DNA from: Calliopsis andreniformis
Taxonomy: Eukaryota; Arthropoda; Insecta; Hymenoptera; Andrenidae
Length of the DNA: 64,000 nucleotides
Reading direction: 5' to 3'
Assembly: GCF_051401765.1 (NCBI RefSeq)
Contig: NW_027480422.1
Span: forward strand, 20,974,001 to 21,038,000
Shown: piece by piece, positions 11,167-23,760 of the stretch
How the letters are laid out: each line of letters opens with the position of its first letter
Position numbering within the stretch: position 1 is the stretch's first letter
Program-made: the position numbers and the translations under genes
The notes under the pieces: generated by a model
The model's input: the letters and a program-made list of their open reading frames with translations, nothing else
The model's database searches: none
What the model was told of the DNA's origin: nothing

Positions 11167-14100
11167 AGGCCCTATCTATTCGATCTGGTGGAGCAACACC
11201 CTAGAGTGAAGCCTAGGTTGCCCGGAACCTAGAAGTGACTATCACTTTCACACTGGTTGCAATTATTCGTGTTATACGATGGAAAAACCGTAGCATTTTC
11301 ATTGTATTTTAAGCTTCGGGCGTTGACTTCTAACGCCCTAACTATTCCGTCTGGTGGAGCAACGCCCTAGAGTGAAGCCTAGGTTTCCCGGAACGTAGAA
11401 ATGACCATTACCTTCACACTGATTGCAATTATCCATTTTATACGACGGAAAAACTATTGTATTCTTATAGTATTTTATGCTTCGGGCGTTGACTTCTAAG
11501 GCCCTAACTATTCGATCTGGTGGAGCAACGCCCTAGGGTCAAGCCTAGGTTGCCAGGAACGTAGAAATGACCATTACCTTCACACTGGTTGCAGTTATTC
11601 CTGTTATACAATGGAAAAACTGTTGTATTTATTCTGTATTTTATGCTTCGGGCGTTGACTTCTAAGGCCCTTACTATTGGATCTGGTGGAACAACGCCCT
11701 AGAGTGGAGCCTAGGTTGCCCGTAACGTAGAAATGACCATTACCTTCACACTGGTTGCAGTTATTCCTGTTATACGATGGAAAAACTGTTGTATTTTTAT
11801 TGTATTATATGCTTCGGGCGTTGACTTCTCAGGCCCTAACTATTCGCTCTGATGCAGCAACGCCCTAGAGTGAATCCTAGGTCGAACGGAACGCAGAGAT
11901 GACCATCTCATTCACACTGGTTGTAATTACTCCTGTAATGCGATGGAAAAACTGTTGTATCTTTATTGTGTTTTATGCTTCTGTCGTTGACTTCTTAGGA
12001 CCTGACCATTCGATCTGGTGGTGCAACGCCCTAGTGTGAAGCCTAGGTTGCCGGGAACGTAGAAATGACCATTACCTTCACACTGATTGCAATTATTCAT
12101 TTTACACGATGGAAAAACTATTGTGTTTTTATTGTATTTTATGCTTCGGGCGTTGACTTCTAAGGACCTAACTATTCGCTCTGGTGGAGCAACGCCCTAG
12201 AGTCAAGCCTAGGTTGCCAGGAACGTAGAAATGACCATCACTTTCACACTGGTTGCAATTATTCGTGTTACACGAAGGAAAAACTGTTGTACTTGTTTTG
12301 TATTTTATGCTTCTGGCGTTAACTTCTAAGGCCCTAACAATTCGTTCTGGCGGAACATCGCCCTAGAGTGAAGACTAGGTTGCTCGGAGCGTACAAATGA
12401 CCATCACTTTCACACTGGTTGCAATTACTCCTGTTATACGATGGAAAAACTGTTGTATCTTTATTGTATTTTATGCTTCGGTCGTTGGCTTCTAAGGCCC
12501 TAACTATTCGATCTGGTGGAGCAACGCCCTAGAGCCAAGCCTAGGTTGCCCGGAACCTAGATATGGCCATTACTTTCACACTGGATGCAATTATTCGTTT
12601 TATACGATGGAAAAAATGTTGTATTTATTCTGTATTTTATGCTTCGGGCGTTGACTTCTAAGGCCCTAACTATTCGATCTGGTGGAGCAACGCCTCAGAG
12701 TTATATCTAGAATGGCCGGAACGTAGAAATGGCCGTCACTTTCACACTGGTTGCAATTATTCGCATTATACGATGGAACAGCTGTTGTATTTATATTGTG
12801 TTTTATGCTTCTAGCAATGACTTCTTAGGCCCTAGCTATTCGATCTGGTGGAGCAACACCCTAGAGTGAAGCCTAGGTTGCCCGGAACCTAGAAGTGACT
12901 ACCACTTCCCCACTGGTTGCAATTATTCGTGTTATACGATGGAAAAACCGTTGCATTTTCATTGTATTTTATGCTTCGGGCGTTGACTTCTAAGGCCCTA
13001 CCTATTCCATCTGGTGGAGCAACGCCCTAGAGTGAAGCCTAGGCTGCCCGGAACGTAGAAATGACCATAATTTTCACATCGGTTGCAATTATTCGTTTTA
13101 TACGATGGAAAAACTGTTGCATTTGTTTTGTATTTTACGCTTCTGGCGTTGACATCTAAGGCCCTAACAATTCGTTCTGGCGGAACAACGCCCTAGAGTG
13201 AAGCCTAGGTTGCTCGGAACGTAGAAATGACCATCACTTTCACACTGGTTGCAATTACTCCTGTTATACGATGGAAAAACTGTTGTATCTTTATTGTATT
13301 TTATGCTTCGGTCGTTGGCTTCTAAGGCCCTAACTATTCGATCTGGTGGAGCAACGCCCTAGAGCCAAGCCTAGGTTGCCCGGAACCTAGATATGGCCAT
13401 TACTTTCACACTGGATGCAATTATTCGTTTTATACGATGGAAAAACTGTTGTATTTATTCTGTATTTTATGCTTCGGGCGTTGACTTCTAAGGCCCTAAC
13501 TATTCGATCTGGTGGAGCAACGCCTCAGAGTTATATCTAGAATGGCCGGAACGTAGAAATGGCCGTCACTTTCACACTGGTTGCAATTATTCGCATTATA
13601 CGATGGAACAGCTGTTGTATTTATATTGTGTTTTATGCTTCTGGCAATGACTTCTTAGGCCCTAGCTATTCGATCTGGTGGAGCAACACCCTAGAGTAAG
13701 GCCTAGGTTGCCCGGAACCTAGAAGTGACTACTACTTCCACACTGGTTGCAATTATTCGTGTTATACGATGGAAAAACCGTTGCATTTTCATTGTATTTT
13801 ATGCTTCGGGCGTTGACTTCTCAGGCCCTAACTTTTCGCTCTGATGCAGCAACGACCTAGAGTGAATCCTAGGTTGAGCGGAACGCAGAGATGACCATCA
13901 CATTCACACTGATGGCAATTACTCATTCTATACGATGGAAAGACTGTTGTATTTTTATTGTATTTTATGCTCCGGGCGTAGACTTCTAGGGCCCTATCTA
14001 TTCGATTTGGTAGAGCAACACCCTACAGTGAAGCCTAGGTTGCCTGGAACGTAGAAATGGCCATAATTTTCACATCGGTTGCAATTATTCGTTTTATACG

Positions 14101-17100
14101 ATGGAAAAACTGTTGCATTTGTTTTGTATTTTACGCTTCCGGCGTTGACTTCTAAGGCCCTAACAATTCGTTTTGGCGGAACAACGCCCTAGAGTGAAGC
14201 CTAGGTTGCCCGGAACGTAGAAATGACCATCACTTTCACACTGGTTGCAATTACTCCTGTTATACGATGGAAAAACTGCTGTATCTTTATTGTATTTTAT
14301 GCTTCGGGCGTTGACTTCTAGGGCCCTAACTATTCGTTCTGGTGGAGCAACGCCCTAGAGTGAAGCCTAGGTTACCCGGAACGTAGAAATAACCATTACC
14401 TTCACACTGGTTGCAGGTATTCCTATTATACGATGGAAAAACTGTTGTATTTTTATTGTATTATATGCTTCGGCCGTTGACTTCTCATGCCCTAACTATT
14501 CGATCTGATGCAGCAACGCCCTAGAGTGAATCCTAGGTTGAACGGAACGCAGAGATGACCATCACCTTCACACTGGTTGCAGTTATTCCTGTTATATGAT
14601 GGAAAAACTGTTGTATTCTTATTGTATTTTATGCACCTGGTGTTGACTTCCTAGGCCCTAGCTATTCGATCTGGTGGAGCAACGCCTCTGAGTTATATCT
14701 AGGATGGCCGGAACGTAGAAATGGCCGTCACTTTCACACTGGTTGCAATTATTCGCTTTATACGATGCAACAGCTGATGTATTTATATTGTATTTTATGC
14801 TTCTGGCGATGACTTCTTAGGCCCTATCTATTCGATCTGGTGGAGCAACACCCTAGAGTGAAGCCTAGGTTGCCCGGAACCTAGAAGTGACTATCACTTT
14901 CACACTGGTTGCAATTATTCGTGTTATACGATGGAAAAACCGTAGCATTTTCATTGTATTTTAAGCTTCGGGCGTTGACTTCTAACGCCATAACTATTCC
15001 GTCTGGTGGAGCAACGCCCTAGAGTGAAGCCTAGGTTTCCCGGAACGTAGAAATGACCATTACCTTCACACTGATTGCAATTATCCATTTTATACGACGG
15101 AAAAACTATTGTATTTTTATTGTATTTTATGCTTCGGGCGTTGACTTCTAAGGCCCTAACTATTCGATCTGGTGGAGCAACGCCCTAGGGTCAAGCCTAG
15201 GTTGCCAGGAACGTAGAAATGACCATTACCTTCACACTGGTTGCAGTTATTCCTGTTATACAATGGAAAAACTGTTGTATTTATTCTGTATTTTATGCTT
15301 CGGGCGTTGACTTCTAAGGCCCTTACTATTGGATCTGGTGGAACAACGCCCTAGAGTGGAGCCTAGGTTGCCCGTAACGTAGAAATGACCATTACCTTCA
15401 CACTGGTTGCAGTTATTCCTGTTATACGATGGAAAAACTGTTGCATTTTTATTGTATTATATGCTTCGGGCGTTGACTTCTCAGGCCCTAACTATTCGCT
15501 CTGATGCAGCAACGCCCTAGAGTGAATCCTAGGTTGCTCGGAGCGTACAAATGACCATCACTTTCACACTGGTTGCAATTACTCCTGTTATACGATGGAA
15601 AAACTGTTGTATCTTTATTGTATTTTATGCTTCGGTCGTTGGCTTCTAAGGCCCTAACTATTCGATCTGGTGGATCAACGCCCTAGAGCCAAGCCTAGGT
15701 TGCCCGGAACCTAGATATGGCCATTACTTTCACACTGGATGCAATTATTCGTTTTATACGATGGAAAAAATGTTGTATTTATTCTGTATTTTATGCTTCG
15801 GGCGTTGACTTCTAAGGCCCTAACTATTCGATCTGGTGGAGCAACGCCTCAGAGTTATATCTAGAATGGCCGGAACGTAGAAATGGCCGTCACTTTCACA
15901 CTGGTTGCAATTATTCGCATTATACGATGGAACAGCTGTTGTATTTATATTGTGTTTTATGCTTCTAGCAATGACTTCTTAGGCCCTAGCTATTCGATCT
16001 GGTGGAGCAACACCCTAGAGTGAAGCCTAGGTTGCCCGGAACCTAGAAGTGACTACCACTTCCCCACTGGTTGCAATTATTCGTGTTATACGATGGAAAA
16101 ACCGTTGCATTTTCATTGTATTTTATGCTTCGGGCGTTGACTTCTAAGGCCCTACCTATTCCATCTGGTGGAGCAACGCCCTAGAGTGAAGCCTAGGCTG
16201 CCCGGAACGTAGAAATGACCATAATTTTCACATCGGTTGCAATTATTCGTTTTATACGATGGAAAAACTGTTGCATTTGTTTTGTATTTTACGCTTCTGG
16301 CGTTGACATCTAAGGCCCTAACAATTCGTTCTGGCGGAACAACGCCCTAGAGTGAAGCCTAGGTTGCTCGGAACGTAGAAATGACCATCACTTTCACACT
16401 GGTTGCAATTACTCCTGTTATACGATGGAAAAACTGTTGTATCTTTATTGTATTTTATGCTTCGGTCGTTGGCTTCTAAGGCCCTAACTATTCGATCTGG
16501 TGGAGCAACGCCCTAGAGCCAAGCCTAGGTTGCCCGGAACCTAGATATGGCCATTACTTTCACACTGGATGCAATTATTCGTTTTATACGATGGAAAAAC
16601 TGTTGTATTTATTCTGTATTTTATGCTTCGGGCGTTGACTTCTAAGGCCCTAACTATTCGATCTGGTGGAGCAACGCCTCAGAGTTATATCTAGAATGGC
16701 CGGAACGTAGAAATGGCCGTCACTTTCACACTGGTTGCAATTATTCGCATTATACGATGGAACAGCTGTTGTATTTATATTGTGTTTTATGCTTCTGGCA
16801 ATGACTTCTTAGGCCCTAGCTATTCGATCTGGTGGAGCAACACCCTAGAGTAAGGCCTAGGTTGCCCGGAACCTAGAAGTGACTACTACTTCCACACTGG
16901 TTGCAATTATTCGTGTTATACGATGGAAAAACCGTTGCATTTTCATTGTATTTTATGCTTCGGGCGTTGACTTCTCAGGCCCTAACTTTTCGCTCTGATG
17001 CAGCAACGACCTAGAGTGAATCCTAGGTTGAGCGGAACGCAGAGATGACCATCACATTCACACTGATGGCAATTACTCATTCTATACGATGGAAAGACTG

Positions 17101-20100
17101 TTGTATTTTTATTGTATTTTATGCTCCGGGCGTAGACTTCTAGGGCCCTATCTATTCGATTTGGTAGAGCAACACCCTACAGTGAAGCCTAGGTTGCCTG
17201 GAACGTAGAAATGGCCATAATTTTCACATCGGTTGCAATTATTCGTTTTATACGATGGAAAAACTGTTGCATTTGTTTTGTATTTTACGCTTCCGGCGTT
17301 GACTTCTAAGGCCCTAACAATTCGTTTTGGCGGAACAACGCCCTAGAGTGAAGCCTAGGTTGCCCGGAACGTAGAAATGACCATCACTTTCACACTGGTT
17401 GCAATTACTCCTGTTATACGATGGAAAAACTGCTGTATCTTTATTGTATTTTATGCTTCGGTCGTTGGCTTCTAAGGCCCTATCTATTCGATCTGGTGGA
17501 GCAACACCCTAGAGTGAAGCCTAGGTTGCCCGGAACCTAGAAGTGACTATCACTTTCACACTGGTTGCAATTATTCGTGTTATACGATGGAAAAACCGTA
17601 GCATTTTCATTGTATTTTAAGCTTCGGGCGTTGACTTCTAACGCCCTAACTATTCCGTCTGGTGGAGCAACGCCCTAGAGTGAAGCCTAGGTTTCCCGGA
17701 ACGTAGAAATGACCATTACCTTCACACTGATTGCAATTATCCATTTTATACGACGGAAAAACTATTGTATTTTTATTGTATTTTATGCTTCGGGCGTTGA
17801 CTTCTAAGGCCCTAACTATTCGATCTGGTGGAGCAACGCCCTAGGGTCAAGCCTAGGTTGCCAGGAACGTAGAAATGACCATTACCTTCACACTGGTTGC
17901 AGTTATTCCTGTTATACAATGGAAAAACTGTTGTATTTCTTCTGTATTTTATGCTTCGGGCGTTGACTTCTAAGGCCCTTACTATTGGATCTGGTGGAAC
18001 AACGCCCTAGAGTGGAGCCTAGGTTGCCCGTAACGTAGAAATGACCATTACCTTCACACTGGTTGCAGTTATTCCTGTTATACGATGGAAAAACTGTTGT
18101 ATTTTTATTGTATTATATGCTTCGGGCGTTGACTTCTCAGGCCCTAACTATTCGCTCTGATGCAGCAACGCCCTAGAGTGAATCCTAGGTTGAACGGAAC
18201 GCAGAGATGACCATCTCATTCACACTGGTTGTAATTACTCCTGTAATGCGATGGAAAAACTGTTGTATCTTTATTGTGTTTTATGCTTCTGTCGTTGACT
18301 TCTTAGGACCTGACCATTCGATCTGGTGGTGCAACGCCCTAGTGTGAAGCCTAGGTTGCCGGGAACGTAGAAATGACCATTACCTTCACACTGATTGCAA
18401 TTATTCATTTTACACGATGGAAAAACTATTGTGTTTTTATTGTATTTTATGCTTCGGGCGTTGACTTCTAAGGACATAACTATTCGCTCTGGTGGAGCAA
18501 CGCCCTAGAGTCAAGCCTAGGTTGCCAGGAACGTAGAAATGACCATCACTTTCACACTGGTTGCAATTATTCGTGTTACACGAAGGAAAAACTGTTGTAC
18601 TTGTTTTGTATTTTATGCTTCTGGCGTTAACTTCTAAGGCCCTAACAATTCGTTCTGGCGGAACATCGCCCTAGAGTGAAGCCTAGGTTGCTCGGAGCGT
18701 ACAAATGACCATCACTTTCACACTGGTTGCAATTACTCCTGTTATACGATGGAAAAACTGTTGTATCTTTATTGTATTTTATGCTTCGGTCGTTGGCTTC
18801 TAAGGCCCTAACTATTCGATCTGGTGGAGCAACGCCCTAGAGCCAAGCCTAGGTTGCCCGGAACCGAGATATGGCCATTACTTTCACACTGGATGCAATT
18901 ATTCGTTTTATACGATGGAAAAAATGTTGTATATATTCTGTATTTTATGCTTCGGGCGTTGACTTCTAAGGCCCTAACTATTCGATCTGGTGGAGCAACG
19001 CCTCAGAGTTATATCTAGAATGGCCGGAACGTAGAAATGGCCGTCACTTTCACACTGGTTGCAATTATTCGCATTATACGATGGAACAGCTGTTGTATTT
19101 ATATTGTGTTTTATGCTTCTGGCAATGACTTCTTAGGCCCTAGCTATTCGATCTGGTGGAGCAACACCCTAGAGTGAAGCCTAGGTTGCCCGGAACCTAG
19201 AAGTGACTACCACTTCCCCACTGGTTGCAATTATTCGTGTTATACGATGGAAAAACCGTTGCATTTTCATTGTATTTTATGCTTCGGGCGTTGACTTCTA
19301 AGGCCCTACCTATTCCATCTGGTGGAGCAACGCCCTAGAGTGAAGCCTAGGCTGCCCGGAACGTAGAAATGACCATAATTTTCACATCGGTTGCAATTAT
19401 TCGTTTTATACGATGGAAAAACTGTTGCATTTGTTTTGTATTTTACGCTTCTGGCGTTGACATCTAAGGCCCTAACAATTCGTTCTGGCGGAACAACGCC
19501 CTAGAGTGAAGCCTAGGTTGCCCGGAACGTAGAAATGGCCATCACTTTCACTCTGGTTGCAATTACTCCTGTTATACGATGGAAAAACTGTTGTATCTTT
19601 ATTGTATTTTATGGTTCGGGCGTTGACTTCTAAGGCCCTAACTATTCGATCTGGTGGAGCAACGCCCTAGAGCCAAGCCTAGGTTGCCCGGAACCTAGAT
19701 ATGGCCATTACTTTCACACTGGATGCAATTATTCGTTTTATGCGATGGAAAAACTGTTGTATTTATTCTGTATTTTATGCTTCGGGCGTTGACTTCTAAG
19801 GCCCTAACTATTCGATCTGGTGGAGCAACGCCTCAGAGTTATATCTAGAATGGCCGGAACGTAGAAATGGCCGTCACTTTCACACTGGTTGCAATTATTC
19901 GCATTATACGATGGAACAGCTGTTGTATTTATATTGTGTTTTATGCTTCTGGCAATGACTTCTTAGGCCCTAGCTATTCGATCTGGTGGAGCAACACCCT
20001 AGAGTAAGGCCTAGGTTGCCCGGAACCTAGAAGTGACTACTACTTCCACACTGGTTGCAATTATTCGTGTTATACGATGGAAAAACCGTTGCATTTTCAT

Positions 20101-23100
20101 TGTATTTTATGCTTCGGGCGTTGACTTCTCAGGCCCTAACTTTTCGCTCTGATGCAGCAACGACCTAGAGTGAATCCTAGGTTGAGCGGAACGCAGAGAT
20201 GACCATCACATTCACACTGATGGCAATTACTCATTCTATACGATGGAAAGACTGTTGTATTTTTATTGTATTTTATGCTCCGGGCGTAGACTTCTAGGGC
20301 CCTATCTATTCGATTTGGTAGAGCAACACCCTACAGTGAAGCCTAGGTTGCCTGGATCGTAGAAATGGCCATAATTTTCACATCGGTTGCAATTATTCGT
20401 TTTATACGATGGAAAAACTGTTGCATTTGTTTTGTATTTTACGCTTCCGGCGTTGACTTCTAAGGCCCTAACAATTCGTTTTGGCGGAACAACGCCCTAG
20501 AGTGAAGCCTAGGTTGCCCGGAACGTAGAAATGACCATCACTTTCACACTGGTTGCAATTACTCCTGTTATACGATGGAAAAACTGCTGTATCTTTATTG
20601 TATTTTATGCTTCGGGCGTTGACTTCTAGGGCCCTAACTATTCGTTCTGGTGGAGCAACGCCCTAGAGTGAAGCCTAGGTTACCCGGAACGTAGAAATAA
20701 CCATTACCTTCACACTGGTTGCAGGTATTCCTATTATACGATGGAAAAACTGTTGTATTTTTATTGTATTATATGCTTCGGCCGTTGACTTCTCATGCCC
20801 TAACTATTCGATCTGATGCAGCAACGCCCTAGAGTGAATCCTAGGTTGAACGGAATGCAGAGATGACCATCACCTTCACACTGGTTGCAGTTATTCCTGT
20901 TATATGATGGAAAAACTGTTGTATTCTTATTGTATTTTATGCACCTGGTGTTGACTTCCTAGGCCCTAGCTATTCGATCTGGTGGAGCAACGCCTCTGAG
21001 TTATATCTAGGATGGCCGGAACGTAGAAATGGCCGTCACTTTCACACTGGTTGCAATTATTCGCTTTATACGATGCAACAGCTGATGTATTTATATTGTA
21101 TTTTATGCTTCTGGCGATGACTTCTTAGGCCCTATCTATTCGATCTGGTGGAGCAACACCCTAGAGTGAAGCCTAGGTTGCCCGGAACCTAGAAGTGACT
21201 ATCACTTTCACACTGGTTGCAATTATTCGTGTTATACGATGGAAAAACCGTAGCATTTTCATTGTATTTTAAGCTTCGGGCGTTGACTTCTAACGCCATA
21301 ACTATTCCGTCTGGTGGAGCAACGCCCTAGAGTGAAGCCTAGGTTTCCCGGAACGTAGAAATGACCATTACCTTCACACTGATTGCAATTATCCATTTTA
21401 TACGACGGAAAAACTATTGTATTTTTATTGTATTTTATGCTTCGGGCGTTGACTTCTAAGGCCCTAACTATTCGATCTGGTGGAGCAACGCCCTAGGGTC
21501 AAGCCTAGGTTGCCAGGAACGTAGAAATGACCATTACCTTCACACTGGTTGCAGTTATTCCTGTTATACAATGGAAAAACTGTTGTATTTATTCTGTATT
21601 TTATGCTTCGGGCGTTGACTTCTAAGGCCCTTACTATTGGATCTGGTGGAACAACGCCCTAGAGTGGAGCCTAGGTTGCCCGTAACGTAGAAATGACCAT
21701 TACCTTCACACTGGTTGCAGTTATTCCTGTTATACGATGGAAAAACTGTTGCATTTTTATTGTATTATATGCTTCGGGCGTTGACTTCTCAGGCCCTAAC
21801 TATTCGCTCTGATGCAGCAACGCCCTAGAGTGAATCCTAGGTTGCTCGGAGCGTACAAATGACCATCACTTTCACACTGGTTGCAATTACTCCTGTTATA
21901 CGATGGAAAAACTGTTGTATCTTTATTGTATTTTATGCTTCGGTCGTTGGCTTCTAAGGCCCTAACTATTCGATCTGGTGGATCAACGCCCTAGAGCCAA
22001 GCCTAGGTTGCCCGGAACCTAGATATGGCCATTACTTTCACACTGGATGCAATTATTCGTTTTATACGATGGAAAAAATGTTGTATTTATTCTGTATTTT
22101 ATGCTTCGGGCGTTGACTTCTAAGGCCCTAACTATTCGATCTGGTGGAGCAACGCCTCAGAGTTATATCTAGAATGGCCGGAACGTAGAAATGGCCGTCA
22201 CTTTCACACTGGTTGCAATTATTCGCATTATACGATGGAACAGCTGTTGTATTTATATTGTGTTTTATGCTTCTAGCAATGACTTCTTAGGCCCTAGCTA
22301 TTCGATCTGGTGGAGCAACACCCTAGAGTGAAGCCTAGGTTGCCGGGAACCTAGAAGTGACTACCACTTCCCCACTGGTTGCAATTATTCGTGTTATACG
22401 ATGGAAAAACCGTTGCATTTTCATTGTATTTTATGCTTCGGGCGTTGACTTCTAAGGCCCTACCTATTCCATCTGGTGGAGCAACGCCCTAGAGTGAAGC
22501 CTAGGCTGCCCGGAACGTAGAAATGACCATAATTTTCACATCGGTTGCAATTATTCGTTTTATACGATGGAAAAACTGTTGCATTTGTTTTGTATTTTAC
22601 GCTTCTGGCGTTGACATCTAAGGCCCTAACAATTCGTTCTGGCGGAACAACGCCCTAGAGTGAAGCCTAGGTTGCTCGGAACGTAGAAATGACCATCACT
22701 TTCACACTGGTTGCAATTACTCCTGTTATACGATGGAAAAACTGTTGTATCTTTATTGTATTTTATGCTTCGGTCGTTGGCTTCTAAGGCCCTAACTATT
22801 CGATCTGGTGGAGCAACGCCCTAGAGCCAAGCCTAGGTTGCCCGGAACCTAGATATGGCCATTACTTTCACACTGGATGCAATTATTCGTTTTATACGAT
22901 GGAAAAACTGTTGTATTTATTCTGTATTTTATGCTTCGGGCGTTGACTTCTAAGGCCCTAACTATTCGATCTGGTGGAGCAACGCCTCAGAGTTATATCT
23001 AGAATGGCCGGAACGTAGAAATGGCCGTCACTTTCACACTGGTTGCAATTATTCGTGTTATACGATGGAAAAACCGTTGCATTTTCATTGTATTTTATGC

Positions 23101-23616
23101 TTCGGGCGTTGACTTCTCAGGCCCTAACTTTTCGCTCTGATGCAGCAACGACCTAGAGTGAATCCTAGGTTGAGCGGAACGCAGAGATGACCATCACATT
23201 CACACTGATGGCAATTACTCATTCTATACGATGGAAAGACTGTTGTATTTTTATTGTATTTTATGCTCCGGGCGTAGACTTCTAGGGCCCTATCTATTCG
23301 ATTTGGTAGAGCAACACCCTACAGTGAAGCCTAGGTTGCCTGGAACGTAGAAATGGCCATAATTTTCACATCGGTTGCAATTATTCGTTTTATACGATGG
23401 AAAAACTGTTGCATTTGTTTTGTATTTTACGCTTCCGGCGTTGACTTCTAAGGCCCTAACAATTCGTTTTGGCGGAACAACGCCCTAGAGTGAAGCCTAG
23501 GTTGCCCGGAACGTAGAAATGACCATCACTTTCACACTGGTTGCAATTACTCCTGTTATACGATGGAAAAACTGCTGTATCTTTATTGTATTTTATGCTT
23601 CGGTCGTTGGCTTCTA
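11167..23616. repeat. 38-monomer (6308-bp) higher-order repeat, about two copies
   Basis: CCTATCTATTCG at 11171 pairs with 17479, the dyad at 12262 with 18570, and GTACAAATGA at 12391 with 18699 and 15545 with 21853. Each 38-mer consists of two related halves of 19 monomers (3154 bp): the GTACAAATGA starts are 12391, 15545, 18699 and 21853, then 24841 after only 18 monomers. The halves are not the same. The first contains three extra monomers after CTGCTGTATC (about 14.3-14.8 kb) and the second contains three others that include TCTCATTCAC and the dyad. In the last half one monomer was lost near 23.04 kb, where GCATTATACG is replaced directly by GTGTTATACG. The block begins and ends in the motif AGGCCCTA. 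Confidence 0.8.
12262..12276. promoter_or_regulatory. Perfect 15-bp dyad TTCGTGTTACACGAA, first of 15 copies
   Basis: The arms are 7 bp with one central base. The dyad sits where ordinary monomers have the imperfect TTCGTTTTATACGAT. It also starts at 18570, 24712, 28862, 33012, 37162, 38988, 39652, 48948, 50940, 51604 and 57746. At 54924, 56916 and 61066 the central T is A, which leaves the dyad intact. None was seen before 12 kb. In the 4150-bp repeat it occurs once per unit, so most copies arose by block duplication. A two-fold symmetric site of this size suits a homodimeric DNA-binding protein, but no partner is known from this window. Confidence 0.45.
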
Positions 23617-23760
23617 AGGCCCTATCTATTCGATCTGGTGGAGCAACACCCTAGAGTGAAGCCTAGGTTGCCCGGAACCTAGAAGTGACTATCACTTTCA
23701 CACTGGTTGCAATTATTCGTGTTATACGATGGAAAAACCGTAGCATTTTCATTGTATTTT

